Assembly: GCF_007991635.1 (NCBI RefSeq) | Contig: NZ_BJYS01000020.1 | Coordinates: 62,001 to 126,000, forward strand | DNA length: 64,000 bases | DNA from: Adhaeribacter aerolatus | Lineage (GTDB): Bacteria; Bacteroidota; Bacteroidia; Cytophagales; Hymenobacteraceae | Direction: 5' to 3' | Shown here: positions 8,927 to 17,536 of the stretch, piece by piece | Layout of the letters: every line of letters begins with the position of its first letter | How positions within the stretch are numbered: the stretch's first letter is position 1 | The notes under the pieces: generated by a model | The model's input: only the letters and a program-made list of their open reading frames with translations | The model's database searches: none | Told to the model about the DNA's origin: nothing | Program-made: the position numbers and the translations under genes

Positions 8927-9889
8927 TTATAAATTGGCTTGTTTTAGCATGCCCCGCAGGGTTTCCAAATCGCGTTTCATAGCCGTAAATACCACCTCGG
9001 GCGCAACAGTTATCTGCTTTTTACCCGATTCGGCCCCGCCCAACGGGTATTCGTAATGAATAGACATCGGACCGGCATAATTATCGCGGCGGAGCAAACC
9101 CAGAAAAGTTTTGTAATCGGCCATACCCTCGCCCAACGGTACAATTACAGGTACCCACTTTTCGCCTTTCTTCTGCCAGGCTACGTCTTTAATATCTACT
9201 GTTTTTATATAATTTTTAAGTAAATCATACCCGTGAATCCAGGAGTTGGCGCCTTCTACGGTAGCATGTTTTAAATCGTACTGGCAGCCAAAATATTTTG
9301 GGTCCAGATCTTTTATTAGATGCCAGATATCCCACACCGGGCCGCCTACTCCTGTACCAGTATGGTTTTGGTAAGCTCCGTGGATGTTGTATTTCTGGTT
9401 TAAAGCAGCCAGTGCGGCTAGCTGTTGCTTATATTTTTCGAGGCTTTTGGCAACGCCCAGGCGTTCATCATATTTCAACCAACCGGTACGGTAATATTTT
9501 ATACCGGCTTTGCTGGCTGCTTTTACAATGGGTTCGGTATATTTATCAGTAGGGTCAGTAATAGCCGTGGTAATCATGGGCACCTCCAGGCCGGCTTTCC
9601 GGATAATATCTACCGCCCGGGGCAAATCTTCGGCTACCCTTTCCGGCACTACGTGGCCATCCGGCCTCACCGATAAATCCACGCCATCGAATCCCATTTT
9701 TTTAACGGCTTTAGCCATTTCGGCATAAGGCAGCCAATGCAAGTGCTTCGAAAATACACATAAAGTAAGGTTATTAGCCGCAGTGCTTTGAGCTGGTATA
9801 TTGGCGGCCAAACTGCTAAAAGGCAAAGCTGCACTGGCAGCAGCTAAAGTAGTGAGGAAGTGACGACGGGTATAAGTAGAATTATCCAT
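8927..9889 (-). CDS. Tat-exported sugar phosphate isomerase/epimerase-type TIM barrel
   Basis: This 320-residue protein starts with a twin-arginine signal (Arg8-Arg9 in 'YTRRHFLTTLAA'), so it is exported folded to the periplasm. The body is an AP-endonuclease-2/xylose-isomerase-like barrel: 'GFDGVDLSVRPDGHV', 'AYQNHTGTG', 'QYDLKHA', 'VDIKDVAW' and a 'GEGMADYKTFL' strand typical of the family. It is the first gene of a minus-strand pair with the PQQ dehydrogenase. An oxidation product of that enzyme is the natural candidate substrate, which is inference from position only. Confidence 0.85.
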   Translation of the reverse strand: MDNSTYTRRHFLTTLAAASAALPFSSLAANIPAQSTAANNLTLCVFSKHLHWLPYAEMAKAVKKMGFDGVDLSVRPDGHVVPERVAEDLPRAVDIIRKAGLEVPMITTAITDPTDKYTEPIVKAASKAGIKYYRTGWLKYDERLGVAKSLEKYKQQLAALAALNQKYNIHGAYQNHTGTGVGGPVWDIWHLIKDLDPKYFGCQYDLKHATVEGANSWIHGYDLLKNYIKTVDIKDVAWQKKGEKWVPVIVPLGEGMADYKTFLGLLRRDNYAGPMSIHYEYPLGGAESGKKQITVAPEVVFTAMKRDLETLRGMLKQANL

Positions 9890-10250
9890 TATTTTAACGA
9901 AGGGTATTTGTGGTAGTGAAGAATTAAGATTTAGTTTTTATAAATATTACCTGGTAAACTAATTAACAACATTTTCGGAATTAGCGAAAGCTATAAATCA
10001 AGCCGATTTGAAATATTACTTCTTCAACCGGGGTTTTCATTCGACTGAACAAACTTGCAAATGCCAATACTACCAGCACCAGCATATAATATTGCTTTAA
10101 CTTAAAAATAATATCTTTAAAAACCCAACCCTAATAGTTGATATACCCAGTTTACTCCAGCGTAAGTAATAAATTTTAATTGTAGGTGTAATAAACAAAA
10201 AAAATTAAATTAAGCCCCGGAAGAAACTTCACGCTAAATAATACAGATAT
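9890..10250. other. Divergent intergenic region
   Basis: A/T-rich spacer between the isomerase/PQQ-dehydrogenase unit (minus) and the esterase (plus). It must carry both promoters. No open frame, repeat or clear operator is visible. Confidence 0.5.
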
Positions 10251-11186
10251 ATGGCTTCTAAAAACCGCCGGCAATTTTTGAAAGACAGTACACTTTTGGT
10301 GGGCGCATTAGGACTGGCTTCGGTGCCTGCCGCTGTTGCTGCCTCCAGAACGCAAAACCCTAAACCTAAAATTGTGCGCAAAACCATTAACCTGTGGGCC
10401 GATAAATCGCCGAACAACCAGGTACACGAAAAATTTGGCCGCCCCCGCCTGGAATTGTATATACCTGAAGGAACAGCTACACAAAAGCGGGCGGCCATTG
10501 TGGTGTGTCCCGGCGGCGGCTACCGCAACCTGGCTCCACACGAAGGGCAACCGCTAGCCGAATTATTTGCTGCGCAGGGCATAGTAGGGGCGGTATTAAC
10601 GTATCATATTTCGCCGGAAAAACACACGTTGCCTTACGCCGATGCCTGTAGGGCCATTCGGCTGCTGCGCAACCAGGCCGCTGAGTTAAATATTGATGCT
10701 ACCCGCGTGGGCATTATGGGCTTTAGCGCCGGCGGCCATTTGGCAGCCACCGTTGCCACCCAACCCGAATTATTTAAAGACCCGCAGGATAATTTAGCTG
10801 GAAAGGTCTCGGCCCGGCCCGATAGGGTGATACTGGGCTATCCTGTAATTTCTTTCCAGGAATTTGCCCACAAAGGCTCCGCCGAAGCTTTATTAGGAAA
10901 AAATGCCGACGAAAAATTATTGCAACAATTCTCCAACGATCAGCAGGTAACCGCGCAAAATCCGCCGGCGTTTCTGTTTCATACCGCCGACGACGCCGGG
11001 GTACCCGTAGAAAATAGTTTGCGTTTTGCAGCCGCCTGCTCTAAACACAAAGTACCGTTTGCCCTGCACGTTTATCCGCACGGCCGGCACGGCGTAGGCA
11101 TGGCGCTGGATAACCCCGCCCTAAAAAGCTGGACGACCTTATTGGTGGATTGGCTGGCCGAGTGGTCGCTGCCACAGAAAGGTTAA
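10251..11186 (+). CDS. Exported alpha/beta-hydrolase, acetyl esterase-like
   Basis: This 311-residue protein has a Tat-type signal (Arg6-Arg7 in 'KNRRQFLKD'). The alpha/beta-hydrolase core shows the oxyanion motif 'CPGGGY' (about 86-91), nucleophile Ser159 in 'GFSAGG', an acid Asp near 247 in 'TADDAG' and His280 in 'HGRHG'. This is the BD-FAE/acetylxylan-esterase-like branch, whose members usually deacetylate plant polysaccharides. It stands alone between the PQQ unit and the fucosidase. The specific substrate is unknown. Confidence 0.85.
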   Translation: MASKNRRQFLKDSTLLVGALGLASVPAAVAASRTQNPKPKIVRKTINLWADKSPNNQVHEKFGRPRLELYIPEGTATQKRAAIVVCPGGGYRNLAPHEGQPLAELFAAQGIVGAVLTYHISPEKHTLPYADACRAIRLLRNQAAELNIDATRVGIMGFSAGGHLAATVATQPELFKDPQDNLAGKVSARPDRVILGYPVISFQEFAHKGSAEALLGKNADEKLLQQFSNDQQVTAQNPPAFLFHTADDAGVPVENSLRFAAACSKHKVPFALHVYPHGRHGVGMALDNPALKSWTTLLVDWLAEWSLPQKG

Positions 11187-11403
11187 TCTTGGTATATACT
11201 TAGAAGTTTTTTAGCGAAGCGTAATTGGTGCCTATTGATAAAGGTTAGTTTTCAACTGGCCGGAATTTAAAAACTTCCGCTCTTGGTACACACCAACTAC
11301 AAGCTGGCGCGAGCAAACATTGTTCTAAAATATTCCTTAGCCTGATAGCGAAGAGAAAAGATTCACTACAAACACCTTTTTCCAATCGCTTAACTTTGAA
11401 TTG

Positions 11404-11423
11404 CCCCTGACTTCAGTCAGGGG
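11404..11423. repeat. Perfect short hairpin (REP-like)
   Basis: Arms cccctgac and gtcagggg (8 bases, perfect) around a ttca loop. There is no T tract on either strand, so it is not an ordinary terminator. Short hairpins of this form occur as dispersed intergenic repeats in many genomes; only one copy is visible here. Confidence 0.5.
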
Positions 11424-11500
11424 TGCCAAAAACCGGGGCTAAAGCAGCAGGGCAATGCAAGGCTGCGCTTAACCTGATGCCTATGGTAAAAACACGTCAA

Positions 11501-11540
11501 TGGCTACTGACTAGCGAGTTATTATAATGCTAAACAGCTT
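11501..11540. repeat. Partial copy of the 35-kb element right end
   Basis: The segment reads ggctactgactagc, then about 10 variable bases, then atgctaa-a-cagctt. It matches 35374-35411 with few differences. A possible left end (agaagttttttagc) lies near 11202. Either this is a longer, diverged family member or only a fragment. Confidence 0.5.
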
Positions 11541-11547
11541 TTTTAAT

Positions 11548-11578
11548 AAAAAACGCCAAGTGAAAGCCCGGCGTTTTT
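11548..11578 (-). terminator. Terminator of the GH29 gene
   Basis: On the minus strand aaaaacgcc pairs with ggcgttttt, followed by T residues, 27 bases after the fucosidase stop. Confidence 0.75.
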
Positions 11579-11604
11579 GTTTAATCAGCAATAAATAATC
11601 TAAA

Positions 11605-12963
11605 TTATTCTTTGGCTGAAGCTTTGAATAAACCAACCTCGGCCAGCTGCACCGGGCCTTTGGCTTTAAGTACGGTTAACCGGATTTTATCGGTGTGCAC
11701 GGCCGGAAAGCGGAGTAAGCGTTTGTAGCCAATGGTAGTAAACTGATTTATTTTCTGCCATTTGCTGCCATCCCAGTATTCGAGTAAAGCAGTTTCGTTG
11801 TGCTGCCCATCGGCAATATTTTCCTGGAACATGGCCCGATCAAAAGAGGTGGCTTTGCCTAAATTAAAAACAATTGATTGGCCCTGGGGCAGGGATACAA
11901 ACGTATTTAGTTTAGTATCAGTCAGGCTTTTATTGCTTTTCTGGGTAGCCAGCAAGTTGGTTTTAAACGTCTCGTTCAGGGCTGCCCGGAACTCGCGTAA
12001 ACTGGCTACATCGGCATCGGCAAAAAGCCCTTCGCGGTTTGGCGGAATATTTAGTAAGAGTAAACTGTTGCGGCCTACCGATTGGTAATACAGGTTAACA
12101 AGTTGCTTACCGGTTTTAACTTTGCTGTCTTCGGCGGCATGGTAAAACCAACCCGGCCGGATAGAAACATCGGTTTCGGCCGGAATCCATAGCTTGCCGT
12201 TAGGATCGCCGGTGTTTAAATATTTAGGATCGGCTTTGCCGGGTGCCATGCCGGTAATATTTATCGTAGACCAGCAGGTTTCGCCGGCATTGCCCGCCTC
12301 GTTCCCAACCCAGCGTACATCCGGCCCCACATCCGAAAACAGCACTGCATTTGGCTGTAGCTGGCGCACCAAAGCCCAGTAACCATTAAAATCGTACTCC
12401 ATATCTTTGGCATTTTTGCCTTTAGCGCCATCGAACCAAACTTCCGATACTTCGCCATAATTCGTCAGGAGTTCCCGGAGTTGCGTTTTGTAAAAGTCGT
12501 TGTACTTGGCGGTACCGTAAGTGGGTTCGTGCTGATCCCAGGGCGATAAATAAAACCCAAACTTTACCCCTTGTTGTTTACAGGCATCGGCGATTTCTTT
12601 TACCACATCACCTTTACCATTTTTCCAGGGGCTGCTGGCTACGGTATGTTTGGTTACTTTGGAGGGCCATAAACAAAAGCCATCGTGGTGCTTCGCCGTG
12701 ATGATAACCATTTTAAAACCGGTTTCTTTTAAGGTACCCACCAGTTTATTTGCGTCAAAATTTACCGGATTAAATATTTGGGGACTTTCGGTACCATCGC
12801 CCCATTCTTTATCGGTGTAGGTATTAACGGTAAAATGCAGAAAAGCCGTGGTTTCGAGTTGCTGCCAGGCCAGCTGGCGCGGTGTGGGCTTGGGCAACGA
12901 CTGGGCTACCCCTAAAAAAGCCTGACTCACCGCCAGCACCAGTAATAAAGTAAATCTGAACAT
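11605..12963 (-). CDS. Alpha-L-fucosidase, glycoside hydrolase family 29
   Basis: This 452-residue protein has a signal peptide (first 20 residues, 'FLGVAQS'). The GH29 barrel shows 'FLHFTVNTYTDKEWGDG', 'AKHHDGFCLWPS' (91-102), 'FGFYLSPWDQHEP' and the catalytic nucleophile Asp178 in 'EVWFDGA'. A C-terminal beta-sandwich (about 335-450) follows, typical of the family. It should release alpha-L-fucose from glycans in the periplasm or at the surface. It is monocistronic with its own terminator. The 'HFTVNTYTDKEWGDG' form is typical of the Bacteroidota GH29 branch. Confidence 0.93.
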   Translation of the reverse strand: MFRFTLLLVLAVSQAFLGVAQSLPKPTPRQLAWQQLETTAFLHFTVNTYTDKEWGDGTESPQIFNPVNFDANKLVGTLKETGFKMVIITAKHHDGFCLWPSKVTKHTVASSPWKNGKGDVVKEIADACKQQGVKFGFYLSPWDQHEPTYGTAKYNDFYKTQLRELLTNYGEVSEVWFDGAKGKNAKDMEYDFNGYWALVRQLQPNAVLFSDVGPDVRWVGNEAGNAGETCWSTINITGMAPGKADPKYLNTGDPNGKLWIPAETDVSIRPGWFYHAAEDSKVKTGKQLVNLYYQSVGRNSLLLLNIPPNREGLFADADVASLREFRAALNETFKTNLLATQKSNKSLTDTKLNTFVSLPQGQSIVFNLGKATSFDRAMFQENIADGQHNETALLEYWDGSKWQKINQFTTIGYKRLLRFPAVHTDKIRLTVLKAKGPVQLAEVGLFKASAKE

Positions 12964-13021
12964 GAGGATTAAGAGAGGTTAATCTAATTAAAGATAAGCA
13001 AAACTTCCGGTTTAAAACCAG

Positions 13022-14188
13022 ATGCTTTTACCTAAAACTTTAAAGAATAAACAGCAAATCATTTTATTCTGTAAAAATAGAAAAGACTTCTTTATTTTTA
13101 ACCGTTCAATCAAAAACCTTTCCGCTGTGAACGAAATTGCTGCTCCTATTACCGTTGGCCTGGCCTCCTATGGCATGTCCGGCTTAGTTTTTCACGCCCC
13201 GCTGGTTTCGAGCCACCCCGGTTTTAAACTGCAGACGGTACTCGAACGCTCGGCTAATAAATCGCAGGAGCGCTACCCGGCAGTTAAAGTGGTTAAAACG
13301 TTTGAGGAACTCTTACAAGATAACTCGCTGGAACTTTTGGTAATAAACACGCCTAATGCGCTGCATTTAAGCATGGCGCAACAGGCTTTGGAAGCCGGCA
13401 AACACGTAATTCTGGAAAAACCGTTTACTGTTACCAGCCAGGATGCCCAAACCCTGATAAATATTGCCAAGGCCAATAACCGGGTGTTAAGCGTGTTTCA
13501 GAACCGGCGCTGGGACGGCGATTTTCTGACGGTACAGCAGGTTGTCAGGCAAAATTTACTGGGCCAACTCGTAGATTACGAAGCGCATTACGACCGTTAC
13601 CGGAATTACATTGAGGCGAATACCTGGAAAGAAGAAGCGGGTCCGGGTTCCGGATTATTGTATAATTTGGGTTCGCATATGATAGACCAGGCACTGGCGC
13701 TTTTTGGTAAACCCGCTACCGTTACGGCCGAGTTAGGCATTCAGCGGCCGGGCGGGCAGGTAAACGATTACTACCACATTACGCTCTTCTACCCTGCTCT
13801 AAACCTGCGGGTTACTTTAAAATCGAGTTACCTGGTACGGGAACCGGGACCACGGTATATTTTACACGGCACCGAAGGCTCGTTTTTAAAATACGGCCTC
13901 GACCCGCAGGAGGACGCCCTGAAAGCCGGTAAACTTCCCTCCGAACCCAGCTGGGGCCTGGAAGATAAAAGTACCTGGGGTCTCCTCAATACGCAGCTAA
14001 ACGGCCTCCATTTCCAGGGTACCATTGAAACTTCACCAGGCAACTATCTGCAATTTTACAACAGCATGTACGCGGCCATCCGCGAAGGGAAAGAGCTGGC
14101 CGTGAAGCCCGAAGAGGCCATGCTGGGTATTCAGATCATTGAAGCAGCAATCCGGAGTAACGCAGAAAAACGGACTATTAATTTATAA
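13022..14188 (+). CDS. Gfo/Idh/MocA family oxidoreductase (cytoplasmic)
   Basis: The NAD(P)-binding fold begins at 'PITVGLASYGMSG', followed by 'NTPNALHLSMAQQALEAGK' and the signature 'HVILEKPFTV'; 'GSGLLYNLGSHMIDQAL' holds the catalytic-region His. The fold is similar to the YdgJ/IolW/scyllo-inositol dehydrogenase branch. The first 35 residues of the longest frame are not family-like, and the GTG codon at 13127 is a more likely start. There is no export signal, in contrast to the Tat-tagged relatives at 18641 and 36026. It is divergent from the fucosidase. The substrate (cyclic polyol or sugar) is undetermined. Confidence 0.85.
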   Translation: MLLPKTLKNKQQIILFCKNRKDFFIFNRSIKNLSAVNEIAAPITVGLASYGMSGLVFHAPLVSSHPGFKLQTVLERSANKSQERYPAVKVVKTFEELLQDNSLELLVINTPNALHLSMAQQALEAGKHVILEKPFTVTSQDAQTLINIAKANNRVLSVFQNRRWDGDFLTVQQVVRQNLLGQLVDYEAHYDRYRNYIEANTWKEEAGPGSGLLYNLGSHMIDQALALFGKPATVTAELGIQRPGGQVNDYYHITLFYPALNLRVTLKSSYLVREPGPRYILHGTEGSFLKYGLDPQEDALKAGKLPSEPSWGLEDKSTWGLLNTQLNGLHFQGTIETSPGNYLQFYNSMYAAIREGKELAVKPEEAMLGIQIIEAAIRSNAEKRTINL

Positions 14189-14389
14189 TCAACTTCACCA
14201 ATAAAGTACCGGCTTATTTTAAATAAGACAAATTGTAGCGCTAATTCTTGCTGGGGAGGAATGGCTGGCAGAATGATACTAAAATAATATATTCCTGTTC
14301 AGCAAAAAACTGTTTATCACGTCATTCGTGGAGGCAATCTTCTGTTTAGAAAAGATTACAGGTAATTAATTTCCTGATGGCACGCGAGG

Positions 14390-14431
14390 ACCTCACCCTA
14401 AATCCCTCTCCTGAAAAAGGAGAGGGACTTT
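14390..14431 (+). repeat. Dispersed C-rich hairpin repeat, copy 1
   Basis: It starts acctcaccctaaat and holds a 9-base stem (ccctctcct / aggagaggg) followed by acttt. It is related to copies 2 and 3 at 14650 and 58189. No gene function is visible; such hairpins are common intergenic repeats in Bacteroidota. Confidence 0.65.
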
Positions 14432-14649
14432 GATTAGTTTTATAACCGTATGGTAATGCTGTTTAATGATTAGTAAAATAAGTTTATAAACGGCATTGAA
14501 TAACTAATCATGGTACTCCGATGGCAATCATAAATGACAAAGTAGTTTTAAAGGAATTTACTATATCTTCTATATGCTCTTTGTAATACATTACACTACA
14601 ATATTTCTCCTGCTGCTAAAAGCGTTTAACTTGAAAATAGCGTTAACGG

Positions 14650-14693
14650 AACTCCCCTTCGCCCAGAGGAGAAGGGGTTGGGGGATGAGGTGG
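14650..14693 (-). repeat. Dispersed C-rich hairpin repeat, copy 2 (inverted)
   Basis: Read on the minus strand it begins cctcatcccccaacccc, then forms a stem gaagggg/ccccttc. This is the same architecture as copy 1 in the opposite direction. Confidence 0.65.
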
Positions 14694-14739
14694 TTGCTGC
14701 GTAACATCAGTTATAAATAATATAAATATAGGTGGAGAA

Positions 14740-15681
14740 TCAATCCATATTAATAACCACCTTGCCACGGGTTTTGCCGGTTTCAATTTGCCGGTGGGCA
14801 TCGGCAATTTTATCAAACGAAAATTCCTGCGACACATGAGCTTTCAGAATGCCGGCCTGGAGTAGCTCAGCTAGCTTTTGCATATCGTCGCCGCTGGAGT
14901 GCACCAGGTAATTAGCGCCTTTAATATGTAAGGCATCGGCTCTTTTTTTCATTTCCTCGTTTACGCCGCCCACAATGCTAATCAGTTGTGCATCGTTTTT
15001 CAGAATTTTAAAATAACGCGGCACCATATCGGCTCCCAAGCTGTCCAGTACAAAATCAACAACGGGTAATTCTTCAAACTGCTCTTGGGTATAATCAATG
15101 TGCTGGTTTACTCCCAAATCTTTTAAGAAATCGGCATTGGCGCCGGAGGCTACTCCAATTACATAAGCCCCGATATGTTTGGCAATTTGGACCGCAAAAT
15201 GGCCCACCCCACCGGCGGCGGCCTGAATAAATACCCGTTGCCCCGGTTTTATTTTGGCCTGGTGTACCAAAACCTGCCAGGCCGTTAAGGCCGCCAAAGT
15301 AGCCGCTGCCGCTTCCTGGTGCGAGATAGATTCGGGTTTTAATGCCAGATGTATTTCGGGGGCTGCCACATATTCGGCGTAAGCTTTGCCATGACCCGGA
15401 AAATTTACCATGCCAAATACCGCATCGCCTACCTTAAATTTACTAACCTCCTTTCCCACTTCTACTACTTCGCCGGAAACATCCCAACCCAAAATAACGG
15501 GCGGCTCGGTTCGTAGCTGGCCATATTGCGCTTTACCCTTCCGGGTTTTAATATCTACCGGATTAATGCTTAAAGCTTTTGTTTTTATTAATACTTCATT
15601 TGGCTTTAGCGTGGGCTTTTCTATTTCCTGCAACTGTAAATTGTCAGGCTCGCCGGGTTCGGTCAGAATAATTGCTTTCAT
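14740..15681 (-). CDS. Zinc-independent MDR family NADP-dependent oxidoreductase (quinone oxidoreductase-like)
   Basis: This 313-residue protein has the medium-chain dehydrogenase/reductase layout. The GroES-like N-domain holds 'INPVDIKTRKG' and 'ILGWDVSGEVVEVG', and the Rossmann domain has 'IQAAAGGVGHFAVQIAKHIGA' centred near residue 155. The zinc-binding Cys residues of classical alcohol dehydrogenases are missing, so it belongs to the quinone oxidoreductase/enoyl reductase group and should use NADPH to reduce quinones or activated double bonds. It is cytoplasmic. A terminator at 15734-15761 separates it from the upstream cytochrome gene. Confidence 0.9.
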   Translation of the reverse strand: MKAIILTEPGEPDNLQLQEIEKPTLKPNEVLIKTKALSINPVDIKTRKGKAQYGQLRTEPPVILGWDVSGEVVEVGKEVSKFKVGDAVFGMVNFPGHGKAYAEYVAAPEIHLALKPESISHQEAAAATLAALTAWQVLVHQAKIKPGQRVFIQAAAGGVGHFAVQIAKHIGAYVIGVASGANADFLKDLGVNQHIDYTQEQFEELPVVDFVLDSLGADMVPRYFKILKNDAQLISIVGGVNEEMKKRADALHIKGANYLVHSSGDDMQKLAELLQAGILKAHVSQEFSFDKIADAHRQIETGKTRGKVVINMD

Positions 15682-15733
15682 AAGGTTAGATTTTAAGTTC
15701 CTGAAACGGAAAAACAGACTAAGACGGTCAAAA

Positions 15734-15761
15734 AAAGGCCGACACTTTTGTGCCGGCCTTT
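15734..15761 (-). terminator. Terminator of the cytochrome c gene
   Basis: Minus-strand stem aaaggccggcac / gtgtcggccttt with a 4-base loop and a run of seven T, 26 bases after the cytochrome stop. Confidence 0.9.
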
Positions 15762-15786
15762 AAATCAGTTTAATAAAAATATTTAA

Positions 15787-16236
15787 TTAGCCTTTTTTAA
15801 CCGGAGCCTTAGTGGCTGGTTTGGCTGGAGTAGCTGGTTTTGCCGGTGTAGCGCCAGGGGCTAACGACAAAATATATTTTACCATTTCGCCAGCATCGGC
15901 TTGCGAAATTTGCGGGTGCGGGCTCATTGGAATTTGGCCCCAGTTACCTGCACCACCCTGAATAATTTTTTCGGATAACTTGGCTACGGCCGTTTTATCG
16001 CTTTTGTATTTTTGGGCAATTTCTTTAAAAGACGGACCAACAATTTTATTATCTACCGAGTGGCAAGCATTACAGTCGCTTTTATCCATCAGGGCTTTGC
16101 CTTTTAAAGCAGCTGCACCGCCGGCCTGATACACCTCGGTTGTAGGATTTACCATTTTACCGGTAAATGCAAACGACCCCATAACAATTGCCAGTACGCC
16201 GGCCGCCTTAAAACAGTTTGTTAAACTCCTTTTCAT
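15787..16236 (-). CDS. Small periplasmic class I cytochrome c
   Basis: This 149-residue protein has an N-terminal signal segment ('LAIVMGSFAFTG'). A single haem-binding site 'CNACH' lies at about 56-60, after 'KGKALMDKSD'. The distal Met ligand is in 'GQIPMSPHP' and the domain ends 'EMVKYILSLAPG'. This matches the cytochrome c-551/c-552 type. A flexible Pro/Ala/Lys-rich tail ('PAKPATPAKPATKAPVKKG') follows. It has its own transcript. In this genomic neighbourhood it is a plausible electron acceptor for the PQQ dehydrogenase or for exported sugar dehydrogenases, but that link is inference. Confidence 0.92.
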   Translation of the reverse strand: MKRSLTNCFKAAGVLAIVMGSFAFTGKMVNPTTEVYQAGGAAALKGKALMDKSDCNACHSVDNKIVGPSFKEIAQKYKSDKTAVAKLSEKIIQGGAGNWGQIPMSPHPQISQADAGEMVKYILSLAPGATPAKPATPAKPATKAPVKKG

Positions 16237-16588
16237 TGATTTTTACTTTTACTAAAATTAAATATTTATAACTGATTCCCTGGCTGTACAACAACAACCG
16301 GCTGGTTTAATTCAATAACTATGCCTTCTTTGAAATTTCGGGTACAGATTTAAGCAAAATTGTGCTGTTTCGCAAATAAACGCCTGATATTCTCATTTAT
16401 TTTTGAGAATCTCAAAGTTACTCTATAAAAAGCGTATTCAAATATTCTGGCAGCGGCAACAGCATCTTTATTTCCGGACCAGCAGCATACCTACTAAGTC
16501 GTAAATACTCTCGTATTTATTTAGCAAGCTGGTTTTATTTTGTTCATCCGGCTGTAAAATCTGGTAAGGTTGTGTGGCGCTGTAAAGA

Positions 16589-17101
16589 TTAAGCGGAAAC
16601 GGCCCGGCGGCTTTTCTTGTGCGTGGTTCTCTGCCATTGTTTTTTGGTGGCAGCAACGGTACCTAGTATTATAAGCGAAGATATAACCGGCAGCAAACCA
16701 ATTGGGTTAAAAGGGAAAAGCGGAAAACTCAGCAGGGCCAAACTCAGGCAAAAAATGGCAAGCGGTTTGCGCATATAATATTTGCCCCGGCTCAAAAACT
16801 TAATACACCTTAACTGCAATAAGCTTAAGCTCAGAAACACAACGCCCATTAGCAGCAAATTATAAAAGTGCAGGTTATAAGAAAACGTGCCCGCCTGCAT
16901 TCTTTGGATATTAACCCATATTACCGCTACCAGATGCCCCACCATGTTTAACGCACACCACATAGCCATAAAAACCAGCAGCAACAGTGGTATTTTTTTA
17001 ATTTCTGATTTCCGGGTGCGGTAAAAATAATTACCGATTAGCCAGGCTGAGACTACTGTCAATAGCAATATGCTGGCATCAGCAACTTGGGTGTTTATCA
17101 T
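16589..17101 (-). CDS. Small multi-pass membrane protein of unknown function
   Basis: This 170-residue protein has about four hydrophobic helices: near 8-27 ('ASILLLTVVSAWLIGNYF'), 37-62 ('IPLLLLVFMAMWCALNMVG'), 80-98 ('FYNLLLMGVVFLSLSLL') and 112-150. It has a basic tail ('KKQWQRTTHKKSRRAVSA'). There are no catalytic motifs that I recognise. It lies alone between the cytochrome gene and the end of operon A. Confidence 0.65.
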   Translation of the reverse strand: MINTQVADASILLLTVVSAWLIGNYFYRTRKSEIKKIPLLLLVFMAMWCALNMVGHLVAVIWVNIQRMQAGTFSYNLHFYNLLLMGVVFLSLSLLQLRCIKFLSRGKYYMRKPLAIFCLSLALLSFPLFPFNPIGLLPVISSLIILGTVAATKKQWQRTTHKKSRRAVSA

Positions 17102-17536
17102 AAATTTAAAAGTAATTTTGGGTATCCGGGAATGATAAATATAAAATCAAAATGGAAAAGAAATATAAGAATAAATATTAAATATTCCGGCTAATATTCT
17201 TTTTAAAATCCTTTTAAACAGTCAATTACCTAAGTAAGTGGTAACACTGACACTGAAGCCGGTTAGCTGTATTATTAGTGAATAAATATTATATTTTTAT
17301 ATAACAGGCCTGAAGTTTGAACGTGCCCGACGGGCCATCCTCCGCTTACTTCATCAGCGGTATAAAATCTGATTGAGCCATTTGGGCAAGCGCAACAACC
17401 TACCGGAAAATGAGGCGCGATAAAAACTGAAAGCGGTAATATGAAAGGGATTTACCGGCTTAGGTAGAAATTCTTTTTTAAAGCAAAAAGGCCGCCACTT
17501 ACGTGGCGACCTTTCTAAAATAAGCGTAAACTCTTA
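17102..17536. other. Intergenic region upstream of the membrane protein
   Basis: It holds the terminator of operon A (17487-17514) and A/T-rich sequence that should carry the membrane-protein promoter. A slightly G+C-richer patch at 17320-17400 has no frame long enough to call. Confidence 0.5.
17487..17514 (-). terminator. Terminator of operon A
   Basis: Minus-strand stem aaaggtcgccac / gtggcggccttt (one G-U pair, 4-base loop) followed by TTGCTTT, 22 bases after the DUF6807 stop. Confidence 0.9.

Larger units (their letters stand above)
11187..11604. other. Repeat-rich intergenic region between convergent genes
   Basis: It lies between the esterase (plus) and the fucosidase (minus). It holds a perfect hairpin at 11404-11423, a stretch at 11501-11540 that matches the right end of the element at 35262-35412, and the fucosidase terminator at 11548-11578. 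No gene is visible. Confidence 0.6.
14189..14739. other. Intergenic region holding an inverted pair of hairpin repeats
   Basis: It lies between convergent genes and contains no open frame. Two copies of a dispersed hairpin repeat lie here in opposite orientation (14390-14431 and 14650-14693), enclosing about 220 A/T-rich bases. Confidence 0.6.

Noticed and set aside
16468-16656. 62-codon frame overlapping the end of the small membrane protein
   Set aside because: It shares DNA with the real gene in another frame and has no family-like content. A frameshift extension of the membrane protein was considered but nothing supports it.
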